Positions 35,901-45,843 of a stretch of DNA of 64,000 nucleotides are shown here, one piece after another. This stretch comes from Lithospermum erythrorhizon (lineage: Eukaryota; Streptophyta; Magnoliopsida; Boraginales; Boraginaceae). A program made the position numbers and the translations under genes. The DNA lies in contig JADFUC010000341.1 in NCBI GenBank assembly GCA_019722365.1, forward strand, positions 52,970 through 116,969. Reading direction: 5' to 3'. Below the pieces are notes generated by a model that was not told the DNA's origin, made no database searches, and saw only the letters and a program-made list of their open reading frames with translations. Numbering within the stretch: position 1 is the first letter of the stretch; each line of letters opens with the position of its first letter.

Positions 35901-36659
35901 ATAATACCCATTCTTTATTTCATTATGACATTCCGTGGATGTTCGAAGAACGCCATGCCAAACTCATAAGACACAATCTGGCTGAAAGTAGACAAACTCT
36001 CATCCAACCACACCACTCTCATTGTCATCTAACTTACTGAAGTCAAGGTACCGGATGACTTCTGGGTAAGTAAATTAGATCCCGGGAAACCAATGGGCAC
36101 CACCTGGGCGACCACGACCACGAGTCATGCCAATGGGCGCATTGCAGACAAGAAGACCCGCCTATGATGTAAGATCAAGAGGAAGTTTAGAGTGGAATGG
36201 AGTAGTCCCCAAACCTTCACCGCCCCTTCATTGCACGGCACTCCACCCCAAGAGGACGCTGACTACAACCGACCTCTTTACTTGTCTGGATTTATATGTG
36301 AAAGAGCATCAAAATCTTAGGTATCTCAACTGACGAGTTGCAACAGTCTCGCATATTGATACAAGGGTTCAATCGTAACGGCCAAAGAGTTTTTAGTGGG
36401 AAATGAGTCTCACTCGACAACAGAGAACTGGAAACGACGGTTCCATTTGATCGAGTCCCGAGTCACATACAAGAAGTTACTGGAAGACCATGGATCCATA
36501 GAAGCAATGCGCTCCTCGACTTTACATCAATGTCAAGTACTCCAAAAGTGGCGCAGAAGAATGACATATTGATGAAAACCCCTTCACAGTCGAAGAATCA
36601 CACTTTGCAGAGGTCAAGTACTATCAAAATAAGAAAATGACTTAGCCTCAAGAACAGAA

Positions 36660-36950
36660 GCCTTCAATGGCCCGGAAGTTGAGCCCTCGATCCTTCCTAG
36701 AAAGGACGATGAACTCACGAAAGCATTAGAAGGGCTCACTCTACCACTAACCTATTTGGAGAAGATAGCTCCAACACCACTTAAAGGCTTCGTACAACCA
36801 ACAAGTGAATCTAAGGTTGAACATGAAACCATGGGACCAAAGGCTTATGAGCTCCTTGTCAAGGCCGGATATGACCCTAAAGAAGGTAAAATCTTGGGAG
36901 AATTGCCACCAGAAGATGCCGGCAATAAAGTGCACAACGAACCTAACTAG
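36660..36950 (+). pseudogene. Linker between protease and RT of the Ogre/Tat-like element
   Basis: The open stretch includes PTPLKGFVQP, then GPKAYELLVKAGYDPKEG and LGELPPEDAGNKVH. This is the conserved FDPNAYKLLxKAGY region found between protease and reverse transcriptase in large plant gypsy polyproteins. Neighbouring blocks are out of frame. Confidence 0.65.
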
Positions 36951-37434
36951 ACAATGCTATGTCGCCGCCAAGATGTCATAAAAGAGATGTCCCGGCTAAA
37001 ACCAACGACAGTCCAACATTTCCCCTACGAATCATAATAAAGAGAGTAACCAATGCGCCTGCCTCACAAAGGCACTTCGTATTAAATACTCCCGAACATA
37101 TGCCTCATGCCATATCTGCAGAGGAGGGGGCAACAACCCAACGGCGCCCAATAAGAAAACACACAGGCCTCAAAAACCTAAAATCAGTGATTTAAAGCCC
37201 CCTTCTCTGAATAAGAAGGTTTGGCGACATAAAGGTCAAGGAGATGGGATAACTCCACATAACAGTTGAGGGGGGTAAAGCACAACCAGATGCCATTGCA
37301 CCCCCAAGATTGGTGAACACGTCAAAGCCACAAGTATTTGTTAAATGAAATTAACTGGACCATAGAGACCCACACGTCCAACGTGACGCCGGGCATTCCT
37401 CCTCTTGACTCCAAAAGAGGAGGTTGAGTATTAC

Positions 37435-38788
37435 GTCCCTACCAAGGAGTTCGTGGATGTCTTAGCTTGACATATTCAAACGCCGGGACTAAACCCTAAG
37501 GCCGCCGCATCACTTAGTTGTCAAGAAGAGTTCACTAATTCATCAGCGCGACAATCCATCCATTTTGCCCTCGCTTGGTACCTCAATAGAAACCGAAGTC
37601 ACCGTGACTCATCGACGCTGATTCATAAGAGAAAGCCAAGGCCCCACTGTTACCAACATAGTGCCGGGTACGAAAAATGGACAAATAAGTGGTACGCAAG
37701 GCATCTCTGTAGGTCCGAATCACGCCTTTGTTCGAAAGATGACTTTCCACTCACTATACCTAAGCTATGATAGACGCCACTCATGTGGCACGAAACATTA
37801 ACCTTCACGGACGGGTCGCCGTGGTACAATCAAACTGTATGGACCGCGTATTAAAAGAGCTCATTAACATTCCGCATCTAAAGCGGAGTATATCGCTACA
37901 AAGTTATGCCCATTGACTAAAGAATGTCAGCCACATATCAACGAGCCACGCAAAGAATATTCTATTAAATGTTTCCATAAAAACGCTGAGTGTTTCTGCA
38001 GTGGACGATCTCGTGGTAAAATCCACAAAGAAAGACCACCCTAAGGACCTCCGAGTAGTTTCGAATGACTGAAAGGATAATAGTTGAAAATGAACCCACT
38101 TCAAGTGTGCTCGGGTCACCTCGTGGAAATTTAGTTTTTGTCGTTTCAGATGGAATCGAGACCAAACATGCCAAAATTGACGTGATCATATTACCGGGTC
38201 GAACCTCGTAACATTCATGAACTCAAAATTCTACAAGGCAAGCTTAAGCGATTCAATAAGGTTCATATCAAACTCAGAGGGAAAATGTCAACCCTTCAGC
38301 AAGCTAATGAAGAAAGGGGCACCCCTTGGCTAATGGACGAAGTGTGTTCCGCGACTTTTCAAGATATTATTAAGTCTTATCTAACGAGCTCACTGCTGGG
38401 CGGCGCCTCAGACAGCGAAAGTTCTCTTCATATTATACATGTTGGAAGACAGAAAATCCATTTAAGGTAAAGAAAAACTCACTTTGCTACTCAACAAAGT
38501 GGGCGATCTAAACGAAGCTCAATAAATGCCCATCGAAAACTATACTGCCCCGACATAGCCATACAAAAGTCAAGCATTATTTTCGTGCTCATTCGTAAAC
38601 TTGATTTCAAAAGCAAATCCAACTGGCACGTGAATGCCCAAGACGCGCGACAACTGTTGGCCAGGATGGTATCTACAACTCCCGGCACCAGCTTGAGATT
38701 ATATACGTATCACGTAGCGCTGAAAGGACAAATGCTCACCGACTTCCTAGCGCATCATCCCCTCCCCGCGGGAATCGTGGTGATTTAA
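37435..38788 (+). pseudogene. Reverse transcriptase/early RNase H remnant of the Ogre/Tat-like element
   Basis: Recognisable in order on the plus strand: EFVDVLA and PGLNPKAAA (37450-37510), KDDFPLTIPKL (37725-37760; family NNACPKDDFPLP), VDDLVVKSTKKDHPKDLRVV (38001-38060; the RT catalytic Y-V-D-D with Tyr lost), RFISNSEGK (38257-38285), EVCSATFQDI, and ALKGQMLTDFLAHHPLPA (38725-38770). Large parts of the palm domain are missing and stops are frequent. Confidence 0.75.
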
Positions 38789-38829
38789 TTACCGGATCTA
38801 AGACGCCATGAAAGGCATGTTACGCCTTC

Positions 38830-39503
38830 CCTTGTCAAATGTACTTGACAAGCAACACACCGCTAAGTGTGTGTTTTTTCAAAGCGAAACCGCCGATAAC
38901 CATGTATTCAAATCTTCAACCCGAAGTTTAAATAGGCGCCTAAATTGATGAACGGAGAAAAAACACAAAAATCTTCAACTCCATCATCAAAATAGGCACC
39001 TAATATCAGGAAGAAGGTTGAGTTACTATACAAACGCAGTAATTTCAGGATCAACATCCAAAATCTGATGAGAATCTAATCATTCAGATCTCACAAATCA
39101 AATCACTACATGATTAAGCCACAAAGGCACATGTACTAAATCATAGACATGATATAAGTTTGCAAGCCCCCTGCTTCCATTCATTGCTACAAACACGGCA
39201 GTGCCAAAGCACCCTCTTGACAAGATTCACTGTGATAGCACCTGAAGATCACGAATAAGTTGTTAAGCACCCGAACTCAGCCTGTGTACGGATCAAGTCG
39301 CCACGGCACTCAAGCTGGGACACATCCAAATCCAAGTCTCGGCCCCACGACCAAGTCCAGCACTCAAGATCAAGTCTGGGATAACCATACCGGGTATACG
39401 CTTACTATGCTCCTCGGGCGGACCATATCCAAGCTCAACGACCAAGTCTCTATCTAGCCTAGGATCACATCGATCTCGTGACTCCTCGTGATCCGGCCTT
39501 ATA
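38830..39503 (+). repeat. Truncated 3' LTR of the Ogre/Tat-like element
   Basis: Begins in the middle of the LTR (CGCTAAGTGTGTG.., then AACCGCC), with no U3 or TATA box, and stops at ACTCCTCGTGATCC where AT-rich flank begins. Carries AAATAGGCGCCTAA (about 38933) and a variant at about 38993. Confidence 0.65.
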
Positions 39504-41227
39504 TAGGTTACATTAAATATATTAATATTATATAATGTACTTTTAAATTTGTGTATATAATCAATTTATATATGATTGATATATTTAATGTAAACATTGT
39601 TTTAGTGAATATTTCATAATAAATATTGAGGATAACAAATTTATATTAAAATACATTAATGTTACTCAAAGTTAATATATTAAAATATTTCAAAATAATA
39701 TTATATTAATCAGTCTCTAAAATATATAATTTTAATATATACCTTAAAAATCTTAACTGAGATATTTTTCAAATATTATAAACGAATTAAATTAAGGTGT
39801 TAATCGAGAACATGTACACAAACATTGACCCTTTCTCGCAACGTCATAAAACTTTAACACACCAAAACTCTTTAAAATTCAACTTTGAGCCCAAAATGTC
39901 CAACAATCGCGCAAAACCATTAATTGCTAACGGCCACGTTAAATTAATTACAAAATGAGAACCATGTGTACACTAACGGGAACCATTTCGAACGCTTAAC
40001 TTACAATTTAAAGTAACTTCGATACATTTATCGGGGATCATTGTTGTAATTAACTCCCAACCCACTACTACCAATCCTCATTCAACTGAGATCATTTTTA
40101 CACATGATACACACTTACGGGGATTATTTGCAGATCGATACCACTTACGAAGACAAAATTACATACCTTTAATTACTGACACCATTTCAACAATCACCTC
40201 TTCAATTGATAAGTCATGATAATTGCAGTGTGAAGGACTGGATCGATATCAAATCTTAGTAGAGTTTGTTTCATATTTTCACTTCATTCTGCTGCTTTTA
40301 AATATTAGTCACTCATATTACAATAATCAATTTTATTAATTACTCTCTCTATCTTATTTGAAGTTCTACGGCTATTATTTAATACAAACCCATATAACAA
40401 TAATAAATTTTAGTTTTTAACTGTATCTCAACTTACAGATTTTTTTAAATAAATAATCAACTACACATATATTTTTGGGCGAAAGCAGTGTACATCATAC
40501 GTATTTCTCATCATTCGCAGTTTCAACACACATGTTTCAAAATATTTCATTTTATCACTCATATTTAACAAATGCACAATATTAGTTTAGTTCTACCATT
40601 AATTTTTCTGTTAATACACTAGTATTGAGGAATTTTCATTGATTTGCTCCTTTTTGATAGTTTTTGGATGGATGTTCATCTTGATTTGTTGCTTCACTTG
40701 CAAAGTGTTTGATGGCTTTGTTCATTGCCTAAATGGATTTATTGCTTTCCTTCCATAATGTTTAATGGTTGTTCATCCGGAGTGTAATTGATCAAATATG
40801 AGAAGAGAGATAGAATATGAAAAGATTTTTATTGTCTGCTTCATCGAATACTGATGACCTTGATATTTATTTATAGATAGAGTACAAGATATACATTAAT
40901 TGATACAATCTTATCGATCTAAATAATATCATCTATTTTAGATAACTATTAATATACTTACTATAATTACATCAAACTAGCATAATATCAATTCACCATA
41001 ATATTCTAATATAATAATATCAAACAATATATCTAATAGTAATTTCTAATATAAAATATAGCTAAATGAGCACAAGCTCCTATTATAATGAAGCCTGCAA
41101 TATACTGGTGATGAGTATATATATAATGCATCTTGGATAGTAAAATATTGTGTTATGAATACATAAGAAGATCAAGAGTATACGTGGAGCTATCAACGAA
41201 ATAATTACCCCTAAAGAAGCTAGAGAG
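39504..41227. other. Non-coding AT-rich DNA
   Basis: No gene recognised. The first 300 bp (39504-39800) are very AT-rich, directly against the broken LTR. Confidence 0.4.
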
Positions 41228-41573
41228 AGTTAACTGCAGATATAGTTCTAGTAAGTGTGACTAATTTGTATTTTTGTAACAGTAAATGTGGCTAATTTAT
41301 ATTTTTGTCCCACTAAGTGTCAGTATAGAACATTTGATCCATGAAAGTGGCACATATGTTGCTACATGGTAAAGTGACAAATGTTTCACATTCGCTCATG
41401 TTTTTAACTTCAAAAAACAGGACAAATATGCAATATTGTTCACTTACTAGGACTCAAGTGCACTCGTCTTTATACTTAGAGGGACCATATTTGTTGTAAT
41501 GCTACTTATTTGGACCAAAGTAAAACTAAATCACACTTAGTGGGAGTATGGGACCATATCTACAATTAGCTCT
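41228..41573. mobile_element. Inverted-repeat element (MITE-like)
   Basis: The left end GTTAACTGCAGATATAGTTC..AAGTGTGA pairs with the right end, read backwards GCTAATTGTAGATATGGTCC..AAGTGTGA. About 345 bp, no coding. The ends resemble those of the element at 25711-26004 (GTTAATTG...GATTTAGTCC), suggesting a related family. Confidence 0.5.
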
Positions 41574-43199
41574 TCATCTTGATGATGAAGCTGCAAATGG
41601 ATGTAGGGATTCCATTTAGGATTTATTCGATTTGATTTTATTTGAGTTTTACATTTTTCCCGGTTGTAGATGAAGATTGTTTTTTTTTCTTATTTTCATG
41701 TTTTACAAATTTGGAATATCATTTTTGTTCCAAAAGTCTACCTTAAATGCATTTCTTCGTTGACATTAACATTTTCATAAAAAATAAGGATAAATTTGTA
41801 ACATTTATATCGATATTCCACCACTACAGATTTTGGCAAATGCTACACTAGAAAATGTCACACACATGTCATGCTGAAAGTACTAAGATGATTATATGAC
41901 ATTAGTAAACATCACCAGCCCTGGCCTGACTCGACTATAACCACCGTATGAACGTGACAATTTAATCTAAAACACCAAGCTAGAAACGTCACAATAAGAC
42001 TAAAATGAAACTAAAAAATTATTATGGATCAAATAGCAATTTTGGTACATTGTTTGAAGGTCTAAATCAACGAAATTGTTATGTGGTCATGAAGATTTCT
42101 ATTAGACTCCATAAATTGTGGTAAACATGTCTTGTCTAATTCATCTCTCACAGGTACGCTGAAATGGTCTCACTAATCGTATGAAGATAAATGGCCCCTC
42201 GTAGTTTCATCGATGGGTAAATGGTCCTCGGCAAGTGTGATCAAGTGTACAAATGGTAACTAAATTATTTAACGGAGGAAAAAAAAATTAGGTAAATTAT
42301 TGGGTCAAAATTGCTAATTTAGATAATATTTTAGGGAAAAACATAAATTTAATAAAATTTAACAAAATTGACATTATTGATTATGCTAAATTAGTTTTTA
42401 TTGATTGTCAATTGTTTGAATTTATGTTTTACCCAAACGAATGCTTAATTGGGGACCATTTACTTATCACCCATACATACTTACTAGTGACCATTTACGC
42501 ATCGACGCCACTCTCATGACCAACCTAACTAATTTCACCAAGAGGACGATTTCGAAATTACCTCTCATCTCTACTTTACTAAACCTTGTAACATATATGA
42601 TGGCCATAATTTGTAAATAAGATTAATCATTAACATATAGTTTATGCAATAATTTTGTATTTCCACTTATTGTTAATAGCACTCTACTCATTAATAACGA
42701 TAATTCATCTCTAAAGTATAAATTTATATAAAATAACAAAGATGAATTGCCATTATAAAAACTTTGAGTAGAAAAATCATTACCCATGACGCATACACTT
42801 TTCCTATAATAAGATAATTTAATGGACCGTAAATGTCTACGGCTAAACAACCTAGGCAACCTAGGCAAACAATATGATAATTTAATGGACCGTAAATGTA
42901 TACAATAAAATTATTATTGAACAAAAATGTAATGGAGCATAAATGTCTACGGCTAAACAACCTAGGCAAACTTTTAGCTAAATAAGCGTAGCATGTGATG
43001 ACATAGCTGTGATTAGTGAGGACTGATAATAATAGAGAAATGCTTTGTGGTGTAGGATTAGGAATTAAACCTCCCATGGGAATCTGGCCTCCAACTGAAC
43101 AGCCGTAATGTTTATCTTAAGCTTGCAAATTCAAAGGTATAAAAATCACATTTTTCATATGAGATTGACTATAGCATACATTAATTAAGTGAAATTCTT
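41574..43199. other. Non-coding DNA with a fold-back region and a short direct repeat
   Basis: No gene recognised. GTAAATGGTCC-type blocks at about 42210-42230 and, inverted, GGGACCATTTAC at about 42450-42465 suggest a small fold-back element. A direct repeat (TAAATGTCTACGGCTAAACA with CCTAGGCAA following) lies at about 42827 and 42937. Confidence 0.4.
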
Positions 43200-43930
43200 A
43201 TTTTTCATAAAAAGCAAACCGCCACACTAATACCATTCGGTTCGCTATGGGATTCCAATGGAAGAGGTAAATTAAGTGACGTGTTCCCCCAATCCAGTGA
43301 CGCCATCGGTGCGTTTCTTTCTATAAAATCAGCATTTCGTTTTTCTCGTTCGATGCTATTCGGGTTTCGCTCAATCGGTTTTCGGTGCGATTCGGTGTAA
43401 ATCGATTTCAAGATTGTGATAATCTAAAATTAACTCCAGATTCGGTAATTCAATATCTATAGATATGAAAACAATAAATAATTAAGGGCTATTTGTACAC
43501 TATTGATAATTTTACTAAAAATTAAATAACTCAAATTAAAAAATTGAAAAGATAATTTACTTTTACTTATTTAGTGAGAGAAATATATGGTTTCAAAATT
43601 TTTGGTGTAGATGCGCTCACTAAATCATTGAGTTATTGTTTTATGGACTATATTATTGACTTATTGTTCCATTCCATTTAAATTGATCATACTAATATGA
43701 TTTTATTAAAGTAATAATGTAAATTGCAATCCAATGTAAATACCAATATATTATGAAATAATTAAATATTTATTTGAAATATATAAAATAATTTTAAAAA
43801 AACTAAAAATAAATGATCGGTGCAATTTGTTCGTGCGATCTGCTTAGGTAAAACTCAAGAAACCGCAAAAATTTCGGTTTTAAAAATAATTCAAATCCCA
43901 TCGGTTTCGGCTTTTTTAAAAATCAGACAC
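43200..43930. other. Non-coding region with CGGTTT/TTCGGTT-rich ends
   Basis: Clusters of TTCGGTT/ATCGGTTT words at 43240-43410 and 43850-43920 flank an AT-rich middle. Such clusters occur at the ends of some plant DNA elements, but I could not establish inverted termini. The minus-strand open stretch 43205-43411 is a by-product. Confidence 0.3.
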
Positions 43931-44118
43931 CTATTAAATCTAAGCATTCGCTTCTTTTTTCAATATGGCCATCCATAGCCTCAACTCTGTCGGGACTTGT
44001 TTTCTTTAAACCACTTCAATACGATTCTACCACTCAGACGACTCAACCCACACCGCATTTAAGATAAGTAGGATGACATTTGAAGACTCGCTCCTTTAAC
44101 AATTGAGGTATGCCCGCG

Positions 44119-44311
44119 GCGAAATTCTTACTTTTCATATTTCTATTGTGTGAGGATATATATCCACAAGTATGTAGTTCCACGTAAGTCCAAAGGGTTA
44201 TGGAGCCAATGGACGTTTTAATGGGCGAAATTTACTTTCATATTTCTATTGTGTGAGGATATATATCCACAAGTATGTAGTTCCACGTAAGTCCAAAGGG
44301 TTATGGAGCCA
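44119..44311 (+). repeat. Tandem duplication with a period of 103 bp, two copies
   Basis: Blocks starting GCGAAATT at 44119 and 44225 share about 75 nearly identical bases around GTGAGGATATATATCCACAA and end GGTTATGGAGCCA. The core GGATATATATCC is itself a perfect palindrome. Confidence 0.85.
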
Positions 44312-44619
44312 TCAGCCATCAGATGTTTTTAATTGCTTTCATTAATACACGTTGCAAACTTTTACTTATCCATGAGATCATATATCACAAGTATAGATCC
44401 GTTTTCCAACAATTAGGGAGTATTTTTTTTTAGTAGGGAGTATTTGTTTCCTTCTCAAATTTACTTAGTGATAACGTAATGTAGAGTAATGGTAGGTATT
44501 AATTCACTTAGTGGAATCATTTCCACTTTTTTTTTCTCCTCTCCTCCTCATTATGTTTTATCTGTCTTTTGATGATTAAAACATGATAATGCATATTAAT
44601 GTCATTTATATAGTATTTG

Positions 44620-44830
44620 TGGGTGACTAAGTTGGTATAGTAAGTGAGCTTGTGACCGCAAGATCATGAGTTCGATTCTCCCTAATAATACTTTCTTGAT
44701 CGAGTCTGTCACACGGGGATTGCCTAGTGTGGTTTACCTGACCGACGTGGTATGCAGGCTACTACATCAATCTGAGGTCTACCCAGTGCACACTCGATAA
44801 GTAACGGCTGCGGATCCCCTATTACAAAAG
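44620..44830 (+). mobile_element. tRNA-derived SINE
   Basis: The first 73 bp look like a tRNA: an A-box-like GACTAAGTTGGTA (about 44625-44637), an anticodon-arm-like GACCGCAAGATC, and a B-box-like GAGTTCGATTCTC (44668-44680). An unrelated body follows to about 44820. No CCA end or cloverleaf 3' half, so it is not a tRNA gene. The 3' end is approximate. Confidence 0.55.
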
Positions 44831-45105
44831 TGACACAAAAGGTCTGGACTACTAAAGTTTACACTTATTTACATCATTTATTTATTTATTAGATTAAAAA
44901 GGAAGAAGAGAGGGTGGAAAATTATAATCTTTAATTATAATAACCATCACATTAAACCTTTAATGTTAGAATTAGACTTTTAAAGTTACATGCACCATAA
45001 AATATTATTATGACAAATAGGACTAATAGCACAATCGATCATACATGTTTCAAAACGTTCACAATTCGATCACACGTGTTTCAAAATGACCCATTCGATC
45101 ACAAA

Positions 45106-45449
45106 CGTTTCAACAACTGTTCAACTTGGTCATTGTGTCAAAATGGACGTTAACTTTAACTTTTTGGGATAAATGGACAGGGGTAAAATTATCAAACACT
45201 CATTTTTGAGATATTTTTTCGATTTTATTAAAAAAATTGGGGCAAATATTTGGATGAGATTAATTTTAATAAAGTATTTGGATGTGACTAATACTTGTAT
45301 GCGATAAATATTTGCCCCGAAAGTTATTAAAATTGAAAAGTGATCTTTAAAATGAGTCTTTGGCAATTTTACCCCTGTCAATTTGCCCCAAAAAGTCAAC
45401 CTTAACGTTCATTTTGACCGAATGACCAAGTGGGACACTTTTTGAAACT
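45106..45449. mobile_element. Fold-back element with arms of about 130-150 bp
   Basis: The left arm (45106-45256) is the inverted counterpart of 45303-45449. Shared words include CTTGGTCATT, GTCAAAATG, GACAGGGGTAAAATT, ACTCATTTT and GGGGCAAATATTT. The loop is only about 46 bp. The minus ORF at 45130-45399 is its translation. Confidence 0.75.
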
Positions 45450-45630
45450 AATAAATGTAATGCAGGCCAGACGCACTATTGCTGCATTTGCATGAGCAAT
45501 AACGCTCAATTTTGAACTACAATAACGTTTTTGAGAGCTAGTTAAACCATCGTTATTGTAGTTTCAAGGTATCGTGTTTTTCCTGGGAGCCGCGGTTTAC
45601 CGCCAACTATAAAGAGAGATTACAGATAGA

Positions 45631-45740
45631 ATGGCTCTAGGAAGAGTCAAAGCACTGAAGATTTTGTTACAGAACCGCGATAACGTTTCCGAGGACGATG
45701 GTGTTCTCGAGGAATCGTTACCAGAATCTCTTTGTATGAG
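45631..45740 (+). CDS. Possible orphan first exon
   Basis: An ATG 22 bp after a TATA-like CTATAAAGAG opens 36 codons of normal-looking amino acid composition (starts MALGRVKALKILLQNRDN, then an acidic stretch) and ends in phase 2 at a donor-like AG|GTATCT. No continuation is found: gypsy sequence begins within 50-100 bp. Not recognised. It may be the stranded first exon of a host gene interrupted by the LTR element, or chance. Confidence 0.25.
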
Positions 45741-45843
45741 GTATCTAGGGTGTTTTTTTTTTTTTTACATTCGTATGTGCATTATGTGGTTTCCGTTGTA
45801 GTCGAGTTACGAAATTTCGGGGTCGAAATTTTATTAGCGTAGA

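Larger units (their letters stand above)
33192..39503 (+). mobile_element. Ogre/Tat-like Ty3/gypsy element, internally deleted
   Basis: A long 5' LTR (33192 to about 34990), decayed gag and pol remnants on the plus strand (35148-38788) and a 3' LTR that lacks its front and back (about 38830-39503). RNase H beyond its first part and all of integrase are absent, so RT/RH sequence runs almost directly into LTR sequence. The gag and the pre-RT regions match the large plant Ogre/Tat-type polyproteins. Non-functional. Confidence 0.7.

Noticed and set aside
41831..41960. CACTA-transposon terminus (CACTACAGATTTTGGC)
   Set aside because: Only one candidate end, with no inverted partner or subterminal repeat array found.
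44620..44692. tRNA gene
   Set aside because: A and B boxes are present, but the acceptor stem and the rest of the cloverleaf do not close; it fits a SINE head.
45130..45399. 89-codon minus-strand frame
   Set aside because: Lies entirely within the fold-back element and reflects its palindrome.
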